DNA of 64,000 bases from Diadema setosum. Taxonomy: Eukaryota; Echinodermata; Echinoidea; Diadematoida; Diadematidae. Below are positions 24,428-36,250 of this stretch, piece after piece. A program made the translations under genes and the position numbers. The stretch covers positions 42,530,333-42,594,332 of the forward strand of contig NC_092686.1 in NCBI RefSeq assembly GCF_964275005.1, given 5' to 3'. Each line of letters begins with the position of its first letter. The stretch's first letter is position 1. The notes under the pieces were generated by a model. That model saw only the letters and a program-made list of their open reading frames with translations. It was not told the origin of the DNA and ran no database searches.

Positions 24428-26911
24428 CTTTAGATGCGTTGCTCCAAGGTTGCTCGGCTTTTGGGTCGAAGGGCCAGGGGGAGGTGACGTCTGATCTGCT
24501 GTCAAACTTTCGTCTGGGAGATGGAGATATATACACAACAACCCGTCTATGAGAGGATTGACAACAGACTCGGAAGCAAGAGTCAAATTAAGTTACACAT
24601 ACTACACAGCGTACACATACAATAGACTCGGAAGCAAGAGTCAAAGTAAGTTACACATAATTCGAAAAGTGCAGTACTGATAAAGTTGGACGTTGCCGTT
24701 GAAAATTTAAACCCTTCAAGATAAGTAGTAGTACCGAAACTCAAAATAATCGAAACATTTCAAAGCAAAAATAAAATGGTCAAGATGTATCTGCACACTT
24801 AAGTCATACCGAGGTGATGAGTTCTGTATGAATAGCCCACGTATATGAAATCTAATAATTTGTCAAAGAATTGACAGCATAAAAGTAAGCAAGAGAGAGG
24901 AAAGTAATCTTACATTTGTTCGACAAAAAAGTGGAGGGAAAAAGTTCTTGATATCCACTTGAATCCGCCATAGCTTCCTTTGGTCTGACAGTGACTCGAC
25001 ATCCATGATCCAACTTGTACGAGAGAGGGAGAGAGATGCAATGTTTAGATGAGTCTCGGGAGTGTTACATATTATTATTATGATCTATTGTGTGACACGG
25101 GCTTTATCCAAATATTCATCTTGCCGATGAAAAGAGGACTTATTGGCATGCAATAAATTGCTTGGATACATTCAGAGGAATCTTAAACATCTTATGTATA
25201 CTGTATTTCACATCCATAAAAGTCGCCTCTAAGGATTTCAGAGACACCCTATATTCGCATGCTTCATTAAACACCTCACTCTTGTATCGGCATTCACATT
25301 AAGCTCATATAAGTATCAACTAAAAACCACGCCGATCTCCTGCCCTAATCTGCCAATGTGCGATGATTAAGAAACTAAAACTACAACATACTTTGCAGGA
25401 ATTACAGGGTTAGGACTGCTTGGCCTGCCATCACATAATAATGTTTTGGCGCTTACCCCGTACGTCTTTACAGTATTCATTCTCCCCGAAACATGACTGT
25501 CAGTTCCTTCGTCTTCGTCTCGCAAGATCAGGTATGTCCGGCGTCTTTCAACCAAACTTTGAGTGTGAAATAGTACGGGGAGAGGGGTGAGGGGTATTAA
25601 GCTTTGAACAGAGTTTTATTCGTTACATGTTATGATTATTTTTTTTTTGTATTCTTAATGGTGTCCTTGTAGGGTTTTGTTGTTGTTGTTGTTTTTTTTT
25701 TATCTCGAGGACACAGTTCAAATCTTCCACATGATTAGGACGATATTCATTATTGTCGAAAAACAAGTAAACGCCAAGAGATGTCTTGCCTGCATATCGC
25801 AATTTGTATATCATGTATATTATTTTGTTGACTTGACATAGCTTCCAAGCAGGAATGTGTTATAAAGATCTGAAGAAGCTTGACAAAAAAAAAAATGGTC
25901 ATCACAGCTAAAGGCTTTGTAAACTTATCTATATACCTGTCTAGAGTAGAACCTAATATTGCAAGTACAGTGCTTATCAGCTAATGATCATAAGATTTTA
26001 GCCTTTAGGACCTAGTCGGACTTCACCTACATTCCAACCTGACTAGCATGTTTCAGGTTATGCAACAGTGGTGTATTTATTAGTTTGATGGTCATGGCCC
26101 AAAGCTGTGGAAAGTTATTGATAGTACACCACAAGACTGCGAGTACGGGGCTTGTGAGTGAAAGTTCATTGACTTTTGACCTTTTATCTTGTCAAATTTC
26201 GATCACCCATACTCAAACCTGACCAGCATTATTCAGGTATGTACCTGTGGTGTTAGTTTGGTGGTCATGGCTCAAAGCTGTGGAAAGTTATTGAGTACGT
26301 CAAATTGTTGACGACGCCACCGACTACGATGGAAAGTGACGCATATGCCTCGCTTTTGCTACGCAGGCGACATAATTAGATTGGCATCAAATCTCAAGAA
26401 AGATCATAAGACGCAACTTGTTACTTTTTCACATTAATCCACACAGGATAATTGTTTGCTTTTAATACTATTTTCAAACTTCCTTGTCAAATTTTGCACT
26501 TTACTTACACTATGATGATTTCACCTATTTCCAAATAATATGGTTGGGTAGTTTGTTTCCAAATTTTAGACTGAAAGTCTCTTTTTGACACACTGCCTCA
26601 AGTTCTGCATACAAAAAAGAGCGAAAACTTTCCTGTGCCCCCAGACAGTTCATTCTAGCATGTGATCAAATTGACTGTCTACCAGAGAAAATTTCAATAT
26701 TGCCATGGGTCAAGTATTACATGAATCAGCATGGCTCATGAGTATTTAAAGACCTACCTACATCCAAAGACTCTCCATCGGTCGGAAGAAGACGATGTCC
26801 AACTTTCCACATAGAATCCAAGATTTTCTGCTTTGCCTGTCCCACGGTATCGACATTCAACACTTTTACCTTAAGGAAGGCATTGTCGTCTTCATCCACG
26901 ACAAACAGTAC
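24428..26911 (-). pseudogene. Left cassette, Rho-binding domain exons
   Basis: Exon 26911-26758 (VLFVVDEDDNAFLKVKVLN, then AKQKILDSMW) matches the start of the plexin RBD, where family members read VKVLNCDTITQVKEKILD. Exon 25556-25457 (YLILRDEDEG, NTVKTYG) has lost one G from GGG, giving an early stop in the inherited frame. Exons 25013-24914 (LDHGCRVTVRPK) and 24513-24428 (DESLTADQTS, NLGATHLK) are open and in phase. In plexins this domain binds Rac/Rnd GTPases. Confidence 0.75.
26037..26310. repeat. Degenerate tandem repeat
   Basis: Two units about 180 bp apart share ACCTGACYAGCAT, GGTGGTCATGGC and AAAGCTGTGGAAAGTTATTG. A TTGACTTTTGACC motif lies between them, and GCATATGCCTCGC plus GCAGGCGACATA follow, resembling the ends of the element at 16240-17265. 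Confidence 0.5.
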
Positions 26912-27109
26912 CTGGAAGAAGAAACGCCAAAAAGCCGTTCTGATTATGATTCCTAATTACTGTATGACATATTCGAAAATAAGCTTTAAAAAATCCAAAA
27001 CAATAAAGTGCAGAAAATAAACAATAACTTTCAGAAATGAAAGTGCTACTTTTTTTTTTGCATGCATACAATGTTCTTTTTTTTTTTCGTTTATAGTGTC
27101 ATTACAAGG

Positions 27110-27222
27110 GCCCTGTTTTATGAAAAGTTATAATTGATTATTGTCGATTTCCATAAGTCAATGGCAGCCTGCGTGGTAAGGAAATTTGTAATCAACGATA
27201 TCTTTTGATAAAACGGGGCTCA
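27110..27222. mobile_element. Short foldback MITE
   Basis: Inverted ends GGCCCTGTTTTATGAAAAGTT and CTTTTGATAAAACGGGGCTC enclose about 110 bp. It lies in an intron. Confidence 0.55.
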
Positions 27223-27481
27223 GAAATGATAGAATTGGCCTCATTGTCACAAAATGATCAAGAGAACAATTCTCCCCGATCGATTGACATCATTTACTAA
27301 AAAAAATTGCTGTATTCTTGAAATAAATTGTGAAATCGTCGCAGCACACTATTTACTAACTTCTTCTTGGGTTACAGTGCAAATCCAGCGTCAACGTTGC
27401 TTGGAATAGACATTGAGTTACATTGTGCTCTCCAAATTTATGTCGCATATAAGGGGTGGAAATATTTTATGGGTAATTAAC

Positions 27482-27734
27482 CACTTCTTGGAAAGTGATG
27501 TCCTGGTCGAACAAGCGATGGTAATCCAGAGTGAAATATGCTTCTTCAGGGATAGCATCGATTGGTCCTTTTTCACATTGAGACTTCAAGGCTTGATACA
27601 ACATGAACATCATTTGCTGCAAAGTATGAGAACAAAAAAGAAACATTTCGTATTAGCACTGGTAACGATAAAAACATGAGTTTCTTTTTTGTTTCAAAAT
27701 AAACTCACTGTATTCCTCAAGGTTAATCATATCT

Positions 27735-27780
<46 letters not shown>

Positions 27781-28085
27781 GCTGTCACACTCTTCATATA
27801 CCTATATAAGGTGGATTATATGGTAATGGATACCAATTTTCTTTGAACTCGGATAGAAAAAAAGCTTGTCGTGTATTTTAGTGATTCCCTTTAAGATCAA
27901 CGACACAACTTGCAAAACTAGCAAAAACCTCTCACCTTCAATAATTCACAGAAGAAATATTCCTGACATATATCGTTCAGAGATATTGAAACAGTTGAGA
28001 AGACTACCTTTATCCTTACCTTGATGTACCCACACATGCACAAAGCAAACCAATAGCCAACAGTCTGTCTACGATTGATTCCGAC
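27482..28085 (-). pseudogene. Left cassette, mid-GAP exons
   Basis: Exon 28085-28020 starts in the same phase as its partner (SESIVDRLL) and ends CMCGYIK, but one base is missing where the partner has the TNW codons, so the frame is lost. Exon 27616-27482 is open: QMMFMLYQALKSQCEKGPID, then FTLDYHRLFDQDITFQEV. It matches the conserved plexin segment FMLYCAIKQQMEKGPID. The donor of the second exon is GTTAAT, weaker than usual. Confidence 0.8.
27735..27776. repeat. TA microsatellite
   Basis: Run of about 20 TA units in an intron of the left cassette. Confidence 0.9.
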
Positions 28086-28670
28086 CTGTTGCAAACAACA
28101 AAAAAAAAAAAAAAGAAGAAGTAAAGGTTGGTCCCAGTAAATATTGATTACACCATTCTAATATCAAAGAATATTGGCAAAACGATAAAGAGAATCAAAT
28201 CAAGAAATCATTGTTATTGCAATCTTTAAGTGACATCAAATTATCATCAGTTATCGTAATTATGTGAACATCTCTTTTCAATTACATCGAGTTCTCTTTA
28301 AACCAACAACAACAACATCATCATCATCATCAACCCCAAAACAACAGAAGATAATCGCAGGGTATGATAATTCCATTATACTTAAAATGAACCTGTTTAA
28401 AGAGAGCCCTTCATAATACAATACAGATAGTACATGATATGGCAATGCAATCGACGGCAAACATTTAAAGGCATGATTATTATAATCAAAGGATGACTAG
28501 ACTAATAAGTTTAAAAAAAGTGAGGCCATCAACCCAGTCAAGCTATGCTTATGCTGACGGTCTCCTGCTTCGTTATCAAATCAAATTTTCTGCCTTATCT
28601 GTATTATATGTAACTATAAATGTTTCACAAAGATTTTTTTTTATATACTAGGCGATAATTATACCACGTA
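28086..28670. other. No gene seen; expected site of missing upstream exons
   Basis: If the left cassette continued upstream like the right one, further GAP exons should follow here on the minus strand. I see none. The region is AT-rich and holds CATCAT/CAACAA runs near 28303-28332. Confidence 0.4.
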
Positions 28671-29414
28671 TATTGAAGCACTTGAAATCTGTTCCTTGGA
28701 CACGCTCAGAAACAGGCGAAACAACCTTTGCCTGGATTTTGCCACTAAATTAGCCAGAAACCCATTGTGTAGTGATTGGATTCCTACTACCCAGAATATC
28801 AACTACAGCCCACGTAAAAGACATAGATTCCAACAATTTAACTCCAAAACAAAAATGTTTCAATGTAGTGCCATTCCCTACCTCATACACTTATTAAATG
28901 AATAGCACAGTTTTGTTTCATTTGTTTCGTTTTTATATCTCCTCCATAAAGTGCCACAGAGTATTCACTATTTCTCTCATTATGTGAAGATGTAATATCT
29001 GAAAGTATTTTTTTTAACTATGTTGTGCATGGTATGCGTTGCCAGAGAGTTTATCAGCAATATAAAAAAAGGTTGTGGACCACAGGGTCAAGGGTTTAAT
29101 GAAAAGTTAAAAAAATATATATAATTGTATTTTCTTTATATCATTATTCTCGGAAACGGTTCGAAATATTTTATAACGTTACGTTTCAGCGTTTTGGTAT
29201 TGTTTATTACGCGAGATCAATTCCTGGTGCAAAAATGTGCAATAATATAATACAGAGTGTTGGTTATAGAAACAATAGTATATATTAATTTGCTGGTTAG
29301 ATAAACGAGAGAGTGTGTGTATTAGTGGAATGAGAGTTAGAAGAGAGAGAGAGAGATGTGCAAATATCAGACGCTATTTTCGTATAAACATGTATTATAA
29401 TAATTCGAAAATAG

Positions 29415-29450
<36 letters not shown>

Positions 29451-30530
29451 TGATGTAATGCGCTGTGTATAAATTGAATGTACTCTGATATTGGAGTTTA
29501 TGTTTAGGAAGAGAAGATTGTGAGAAAATATTTTTTGAATCAAAGTGATTATTTTTGCTGCGTAAAATGTGTTGATTTTAGCTGTATAACAACATCTGTA
29601 TTAATAAGTATAAATGACCGGCATACATAATTAACATAAACTCAATTTAGTTTTTGATAATCATTGATGATACTTAATGACTTAGCACCGTATTACCTGA
29701 ATGATCTTGCCACAAAACGTCCTATATATTATGTCACCCGTCATTCTACTCTAAATCCACTGTTCATTCCAAAGCCCAACACCGAATTTAAAAAGCGATC
29801 CTTTTCTTTCATAGCACCCAGTATTTATAACAAACTCCCAACCCACATTCGAACGGCAACAACACTCATCTCTTTTAAGACCCAAATACAATCAATCAAT
29901 TTATAAGTGCAGATTTGACGCAAATTCTGGTTCATTCATTCTTACAGTTTTGCGCACTAACTGTAGCCACAACTGTTATGTGGCAGGTTGGTTACCCTGT
30001 CTTGTTAATGTAGCATATTGTTCTGTTATGAGCTTAGTTTAATGGTTTCTTTCTCGTTTGTTTGTTTGTTTGTTTTCCTGTTTAGTTTTTATTGTGTTTT
30101 GACTTGGTATATTTTGGTTTTGATGTAATTATTATTTTTTTTTTTGTTTACACTTATGCAAATATGTTTTCGATGTGTAATTGTTATATTTATGTTAACA
30201 GGGCTCTTTTTAAAAGCAGGCCTTTTGGCTCTGAAAAGACTACCCTGTTTTTAAAGAAGACTGAATAAATAAATAAATAAATAAATTGAGAATAGTGATA
30301 TGAGATATTGCATTTGTAATATTTGTTTTTGTTTTGTATTGTAGGTTAATCTCATTGTGCAATGGTTAAGATGAATAAGATTGACCCTTTGTTGTTCTAT
30401 GCATTTTTTTCTTCATTGTTACACTGTATTTTGTGAGTATTTTTAATGGCCATTTGTTAACAATGTCTGTAATTCAGCCTCCGGGCTGCGATAGATATTG
30501 ATGAGTAAAACACCTTTTCAATCAATCAAT
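28670..30530 (+). mobile_element. 5'-truncated non-LTR retrotransposon, interrupted by another
   Basis: At 28690-28905 a plus-strand frame encodes a typical RT C-terminal tail (SLDTLRNRRNNLCLDFATKL, then MFQCSAIPYLIHLLNE). A matching 3' end is seen at 30420-30530 (TGTAATTCAGCCTCCGGGCTG, then TCAATCAATCA), after the inner element at 29650-30290. The outer element is therefore a short 3' remnant with a nested insertion. Joining the two ends is an inference from order and orientation. Confidence 0.55.
29650..30290 (+). mobile_element. 5'-truncated CR1/L2-like retrotransposon 3' end
   Basis: The frame 29664-29906 encodes an RT C-terminus (LAPYYLNDLATKRP, FSFIAPSIYNKLPTHIR). The 3' UTR then contains GGGCTCTTTTTAAAAGCAGG and CTACCCTGTTTTTAAAG, ending in an AAATAAAT run at 30265-30285. 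It resembles the 3' end of the CR1 at 38590-38670, so the two are from related families. Confidence 0.75.
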
Positions 30531-30539
30531 TCTGTAGGC

Positions 30540-33260
30540 AACATTTTCTTTCTCTCTCTCTCTTTAAAGTTTAGTTATCTTCTTTATCTTATTACTCTCT
30601 TCCACCTCCCTTCTGATACAAAGTGTCGTTAAAGTGTAACGTCTTGTGTGGAGCAGGGAGGATAATGAACATAATTGATGTTTGATGTGAAAGTTACGTT
30701 AAAGATGAAACAATTTTCAGAAGAAGCTGTATAGCTATACAATCTCGCATCACTTCAGTTTTGCACAGGTTTCGCCTACATCCTTGCCCGTGTATATCAG
30801 CAAACTGCACCTGTTTGTATACAGAGCGATCAAACGGTAACACTCACACGCACCCCCCCCCCCCACACACACACACACACCTCCATCTATAATTGCTTAT
30901 TGTCATGTGAAAAAGTGGTAACGAGTGTCATTTGACCGTGTCTTCACGTGTCACTGTTCGGTTTAGAAAAGTTGATGAGACAAAATGTGGCTGCGAACTA
31001 AAACTAACATGATGATACTTTAGTTTTTCTTTCTGGGTCTAGTCCTTCTCTCTTCTTGTGAATGCGAAGTTTAAGGCCTCCGTTGTATGAGCTTTAGTGA
31101 CCGTCAACATACTCCATGAATAGCTTACAGCGAATTCGCAAATCTTGGAAGGCTACGTATTGAGAAAAAAAAATCAATGCGAGAACTTACTATGAGCCAT
31201 AATGCAAAATAATACATTGACAATAAAGAGTGTTCGGTTACGCTTGTTTTTATTCTTTCCATGCAGCAGTACAATCTGACAACATTTGTGAATATTCAAG
31301 CAAAGCAAAAACAAAAACAAAAATGCGAAAAATTGATTTTTTTTTTCCTTATAAAGATCGTTTATTTCATTATCAGTCGTTATTATTCTACAGTATTTTT
31401 CCGTATCTGTTGAATGTGTTGCGGAATTAACTAAACCCATTCTTATTACTCTATGCGTAGGCTAAAATGCATAAAGTAATTCGAGTACTTTTCACGGTAT
31501 GCAGCGACAGTTTCCTATTCCCTTAGCAATAATCAGAATAAAGCGGCGGTGGAATTTACATGATTCTGAGAACATCACCATACATATTGATAGATAAAAA
31601 CATTTACCTTTTTACCCAGCATTCTATCAATTGAAAATCAGATGTCTTACAAAGGAAAGCATAATTATTGTCAATCATTTCCGAAATCATTTCATAAAAT
31701 CAACAGAGATTTACAACGTAGTTAAAGTCAAAGCTATCGAATGTTCTACAAAATGTCCCAGAAACAAAACCATCTTTTGAATTATGTGTAAAATCAATAA
31801 GAACTGAAAAATTATTACTCGAATATCACATTTCGTCAAAAAATAGATGCAGACTGTTTTTTTTTTTAAGATAGATATCTAATAACTGAAACTAAGCTAT
31901 TAGCTTTCATGTTATGCTAATCATCCTGGTCTGTGAAGAAGGAACTGCTCATGAATCCTATCATCATCCGGACTTTTCCGCTTAGTACCTATATATTAAA
32001 AGATTTATTCCAACATACTGTAATTTGCCGAGAAAAATATTCTCAGATTCCTCCATTTATTGATATTGTCTCGTCACAAGGCCGCTGTGACTGAATTAAT
32101 TTTCTCTATTTGTTAAACTTCAACAAGAAATTATTGAATGAGAGAATATAGGTAAAGGCTTATTAAATTTATTACAAGTTGTGGGGTGTTGCATTGTATA
32201 TAATACCTATATCAGCACAACTATGAACAAATCATGAATAAATTCATTGGTAACATATCACCATTAGGTACCTTTCTACTAACATCTTTTTCTTTTTTTC
32301 CCCAGTATTTTTTGCTATTATACTCATTGATACAACTTCCACTTGAAAATATGAATGCACAAGAACAAATCTACAAAACATAACGTCCCATAATCAAAGA
32401 ATGCAGTATATACAGATGTAAAAAAAGTCTTACGTAAAAACCGCTACTTTCCTCCCCTTCGATTAAACACATATTCAACAACCTTTCAAAGACCATTTTA
32501 GCCATCAAAAGAATTACTATAAAGTGGTAAAAAAAAATCACTGACTATAATAAACACGTGACTAAAACATTCCTTTGCAAACCAAGTATGTAAAAAAATA
32601 TTGAACAATATGAGAATCAATATCACACAGCAAACCGAGAATCTGTCTCTTACCTTACATACCCTTAATAAACTCCGCTCTTTACCATGTGGTATTAGTC
32701 CTTCCTCCCCATACCCTCGGTCCGCCTTTTCATCCTGCAGTGTCCTGCCCCTCCTTTACCTTCTTGCTCAAATGTACTGATCTTAAACTACTTTTTTTTT
32801 CTCACTAGCCTCACTCACCCTCGCCCACACACGCACGTTTCACAATACACACACACACACACACACACATTGCGAATAAGATTATCATTACTGTTATCTG
32901 CTTAAAAATCCAAGGAAAAGGTGATCGCGTAATACAACAGATTTACTGTAAGGCTCAAACGATTCTGGTATGATTTCATGGATCAACTACAAGAGCATGC
33001 CTATACCCCCCCCCCTCCCCTCTCCCCCCCCCCCAAAAAAAAAATAAAATAAAAATAAAAAGGGGATGCAGTGACAACACCAACTTTTCTCATCGTTTTG
33101 CATTTTCTTCATCCCGATATTGTACTATCTTTAACAATATTCCTTTGAGTAGTAAAGGCACTCTCTGAGGTCAAGAAAGAAACAAAGAAACAAACATCAA
33201 GTGCAAGCCTTGACTTGAGTGGGACCTTGTCCTTGGGACCTTGGATTTTAAATTGAATTT
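30540..33260. other. No gene seen
   Basis: AT-rich spacer between the truncated elements and the CR1. Holds small microsatellites: CT near 30550, a C then CA run at 30852-30882, CA near 32847-32869, and C runs followed by an A-rich tail at 33006-33062. Confidence 0.45.
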
Positions 33261-33544
33261 ACCCAGTATATTACCTGATTATTACCTGAATATTGCCTGA
33301 ATGTTGCCTGAATGTTGCCTGGAATAGCTATCCTTGTTGTCAGCTACACCGAAATTGCTTAAAAGGGAATCTACGTGAACTTTGAGCATAAGCCTCTGGT
33401 CATCATCAGCATCGACTGACTGCGTATATACCTACAGTGGTCCCACATATTACGATCAGTGTGAAACGGATATCGGGTGACACGGAATCGAGCAACAGAC
33501 GGAAACGGTAAAGTTGATCCTATCGCCGATATACACTATACTGA

Positions 33545-35053
33545 TTGATGATATTGGTATCCAGATATATGACTACTCCAGTATCTATGGCAAAATCGAA
33601 ACAGAAGCAAAAACTGAAAACTAACACCTGTTTTGGAACACCCGGCTGCAGTGACTTCAAGTACAAACTGCCCAAACATATAACTGTCAATAGTATTCAG
33701 TCAGCGTTATTTCACATCACCAAGAACGATATTTCATTCGCTGTACTTGACGTTGAAGAATATTTGTCCTCAGAACTGAATACCATATACCCTAATGTCA
33801 ATCGTGATATTGCTCGCCATTTCTGTCTTCAAGCAATTCAAGATGGCCGCCACGAGACCGACTCGACCACATCCATAGATAATAGCTCTTCGTCTCCGAA
33901 CAATAGCTCAATACAGAATGCCCCCAATGACACCGAGTGGCGAGGAGATCCTATTGACCACCCTTCAGACGCCGATGAGCGGAACAAAACACCGATCACA
34001 CCTCTCTCGTCTGAATGCGCAAACAATCTCACGCAAACAGTGTTTCAACTAACAAAAGACGTCGAAGACCTGAGAACACAGGTCAATCGCCTTAATGAAC
34101 AAAGAACACCAGGTGGTAAACCAGAATCTACCCTCGGCCCAGTAAGAACACAACAAACATCGACTAGCGATTTCACAGGGGATAATGTCCCGTCCTTTGA
34201 AGCCCAAAGGAGCGACTATATCCGCAGACATCATACGAAATGGGAGGAGGAAAGAACACCAAACCGCAATCCAGAACCCATCGTTAACCCAGTAAGCACA
34301 CACAAAAGATTGACTCATGAAGTTGCAGAAGACTCTGTCCCGTCCTTTGAATCGCAAATAGGCGACTACATCTACAGGCATCAAACACAGTGTGATCAAA
34401 CAGGACCAAGTGAAAAAGTCGACGTCCTCATTGTTGGGGACTCGATAACAAAATACATTGAACCATCAAAGTTGTCCTCGGTGCTCACAATAAAAAATAA
34501 ATGCATACCTGGTGCGCGCGTCGAAGATATTTTCGACGCAATACAACATGAGGGGAGATCAAAACCACGGCATCTGCTTATCCACGTCGGAGGCAACAAT
34601 ATCACAGAGGATGATGAAAATGAAATCATGGCGAAAATTACATCCCTGTGCGACGAGGTCAAAACCAAAACGACAATCGACGAGATAGTGCTTTCAACCA
34701 TAATGCATCGCAATGACGAAAGCCCGTACGAATCAACAATGATCGAGAATGTCAACGCCCACCTGAAACATTTAGCCAATCAGCGGGGATACTCCGTGAT
34801 TGACAATGGAAGTATTCGACCTCGCGCTCACCTGGCCAGAGATGGCGTTCACTTGAACAGAGCCGGTGTTGTACAACTTGCCCGTAACTTCATACGCCAC
34901 CTGCGGAGAATTTCGCTACCACAGCTGCAACAACAGGGTTTTCACGGGCACCGAAACCCCCGACGAAGGCAACCACAGGGCCGCGTGTTTCCACGGGATT
35001 GGATCGACAGCCTGGAGACTGCGAGAATGCTCCTCAACCATAGACGCCATTAG
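33545..35053 (+). CDS. CR1 ORF1 with SGNH/GDSL esterase domain
   Basis: An intact frame of about 502 codons. The N-terminal third has a short basic start and CFGTPGC. The middle is Ser/Asn-rich and predicted disordered, with a leucine-heptad segment near residues 160-185. It also holds two similar blocks, each with VPSFE, then a run ending YIRRH or YIYRH. The C-terminal part (residues about 297-470) is an esterase of the SGNH type: VLIVGDSIT (nucleophile Ser), HVGGNNI (oxyanion Asn) and DGVHLNRAG (Asp and His). Esterase domains are a known feature of CR1 ORF1 and may act on membranes or lipids. Several in-frame Met codons exist; 33545 is the longest choice, and a start at residue 14 is also plausible. 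Confidence 0.85.
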   Translation: MMILVSRYMTTPVSMAKSKQKQKLKTNTCFGTPGCSDFKYKLPKHITVNSIQSALFHITKNDISFAVLDVEEYLSSELNTIYPNVNRDIARHFCLQAIQDGRHETDSTTSIDNSSSSPNNSSIQNAPNDTEWRGDPIDHPSDADERNKTPITPLSSECANNLTQTVFQLTKDVEDLRTQVNRLNEQRTPGGKPESTLGPVRTQQTSTSDFTGDNVPSFEAQRSDYIRRHHTKWEEERTPNRNPEPIVNPVSTHKRLTHEVAEDSVPSFESQIGDYIYRHQTQCDQTGPSEKVDVLIVGDSITKYIEPSKLSSVLTIKNKCIPGARVEDIFDAIQHEGRSKPRHLLIHVGGNNITEDDENEIMAKITSLCDEVKTKTTIDEIVLSTIMHRNDESPYESTMIENVNAHLKHLANQRGYSVIDNGSIRPRAHLARDGVHLNRAGVVQLARNFIRHLRRISLPQLQQQGFHGHRNPRRRQPQGRVFPRDWIDSLETARMLLNHRRH

Positions 35054-35169
35054 AATCAACTAGGAAAGAAAACAGCGTAAACCAATGTCGTGATTCTGCC
35101 AACCCATTAAGTTACCCTCGACATTCGTTTTCTGATACTGGATGCCCGAATTCTCACTGTAATATAAAT

Positions 35170-36216
35170 TTGCAAGGCAAGACATCGGGACTCAGTATAG
35201 CCCATTTAAATTCCCAGAGTATTTGCCCAAAGATAGAACATATTCGCATTTTATTATCTGAGGCTAAGTACGACGTAATGGCCATTAGTGAGACATGGTT
35301 GCACGATGGCATATTAGACAACGAGCTTCGAATAAATGGCTATAATCTTGTGCGATGTGACCGCCCAGGGAAAGACACTCACGGAGGTACAGCTCTCTTC
35401 ATATCGGACAAGATTTCATTCACAGTGATCAATATTACAGATGTTACTGACATTGACTTTGAGTCTTGCTGGGTAAAAATATCGCCGACATCTAGCAAAT
35501 CTTTTGTACTGGGTGTAATATATTTCCCAAGAAAAGATAATATGTTTTTAGATCAATTGAGAAAAATATTGGACTCGACTGAAATTATATCTAATGATAT
35601 TTTAGTTGTTGGAGATTTTAATTATAACGTATTATGTGCGAGTGAAAATACTAAAATAGATGATTTATGTTGCGAATACCAACTGAAGCAACTAGTAACA
35701 TCTCCAACAAGAGTTACTGAAAATTCGAAGACATGTATTGATCTGGTGTTGTCTTCTCGCTCTGAATCTATTAACAAAGTGGATGTCGTTCCTCTCGGAC
35801 TCAGTGATCATTTCATGGTAGTTGTAAGCAGGAAGACAAAATCTCGTAAAAGTAATACAGTGAAATATGCTCGTATCCGTAATTTTAAGAATTTTGATGA
35901 AGAAAAATTTCTCCTAGATCTGCTGCGGACACCATGGCACAGAGTTGAGGAATGTGAAGACGTAGATGAGGCACTAGAATTGTGGACAACTTTATTTAAT
36001 GAAGTTTGTGATATTCATGCTCCTTTCCAGACTATCCGTGTACGTACGAATTATACAGCCCCATGGGTATCTAGGGAGATGCTTGAACTTGGAAGAAAGC
36101 GAGATTTATTGTTTTCTAAGGCTCGAACTGAATCTGACTGGAGAGAAGCAAAGAATTTGAGAAATAAAGTTAATAACATGGGCAAATGTTATTTTGAAGA
36201 AAATGTTTTATACTAA
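35170..36216 (+). pseudogene. CR1 ORF2, APE endonuclease part
   Basis: Endonuclease landmarks are present in order: LSIAHLNSQS, MAISETWLHDG, HGGTALFISD, GVIYFPR, VVGDFNYNVL, TCIDLVLSS and LSDHFMVV. The frame ends at 36216 (FEENVLY then stop), but the family sequence resumes in another frame at about 36230 (KLWNVIREATN), so one base is missing or extra near 36205-36240. This copy cannot make a full ORF2 protein. Confidence 0.85.
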
Positions 36217-36250
36217 AGAGATCACTTAAAATAAAAATGATTCAACTAAA

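Larger units (their letters stand above)
20114..28085 (-). pseudogene. Second plexin cytoplasmic cassette (ten exons), partial gene or pseudogene
   Basis: Ten minus-strand exons paralogous to the last ten exons of the plexin at 44-64 kb, in the same order and phase: 28085-28020, 27616-27482, 26911-26758, 25556-25457, 25013-24914, 24513-24428, 23419-23324, 23084-22921, 22237-22099, 21188-21054, plus the terminal exon 20197-20114 with its own stop (eleven blocks counting the last). They cover the middle of the GAP domain, the Rho-binding region and the C-terminal half of the GAP. Splice sites are kept throughout. The exons 28085-28020 and 25556-25457 are each one base shorter than their partners, which breaks the frame. 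No transmembrane or extracellular exons were found between 28.1 and 44.3 kb. It could be a decaying duplicate, an alternative 3' cassette of the upstream gene, or an intact paralogue with sequence errors. Confidence 0.8.
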
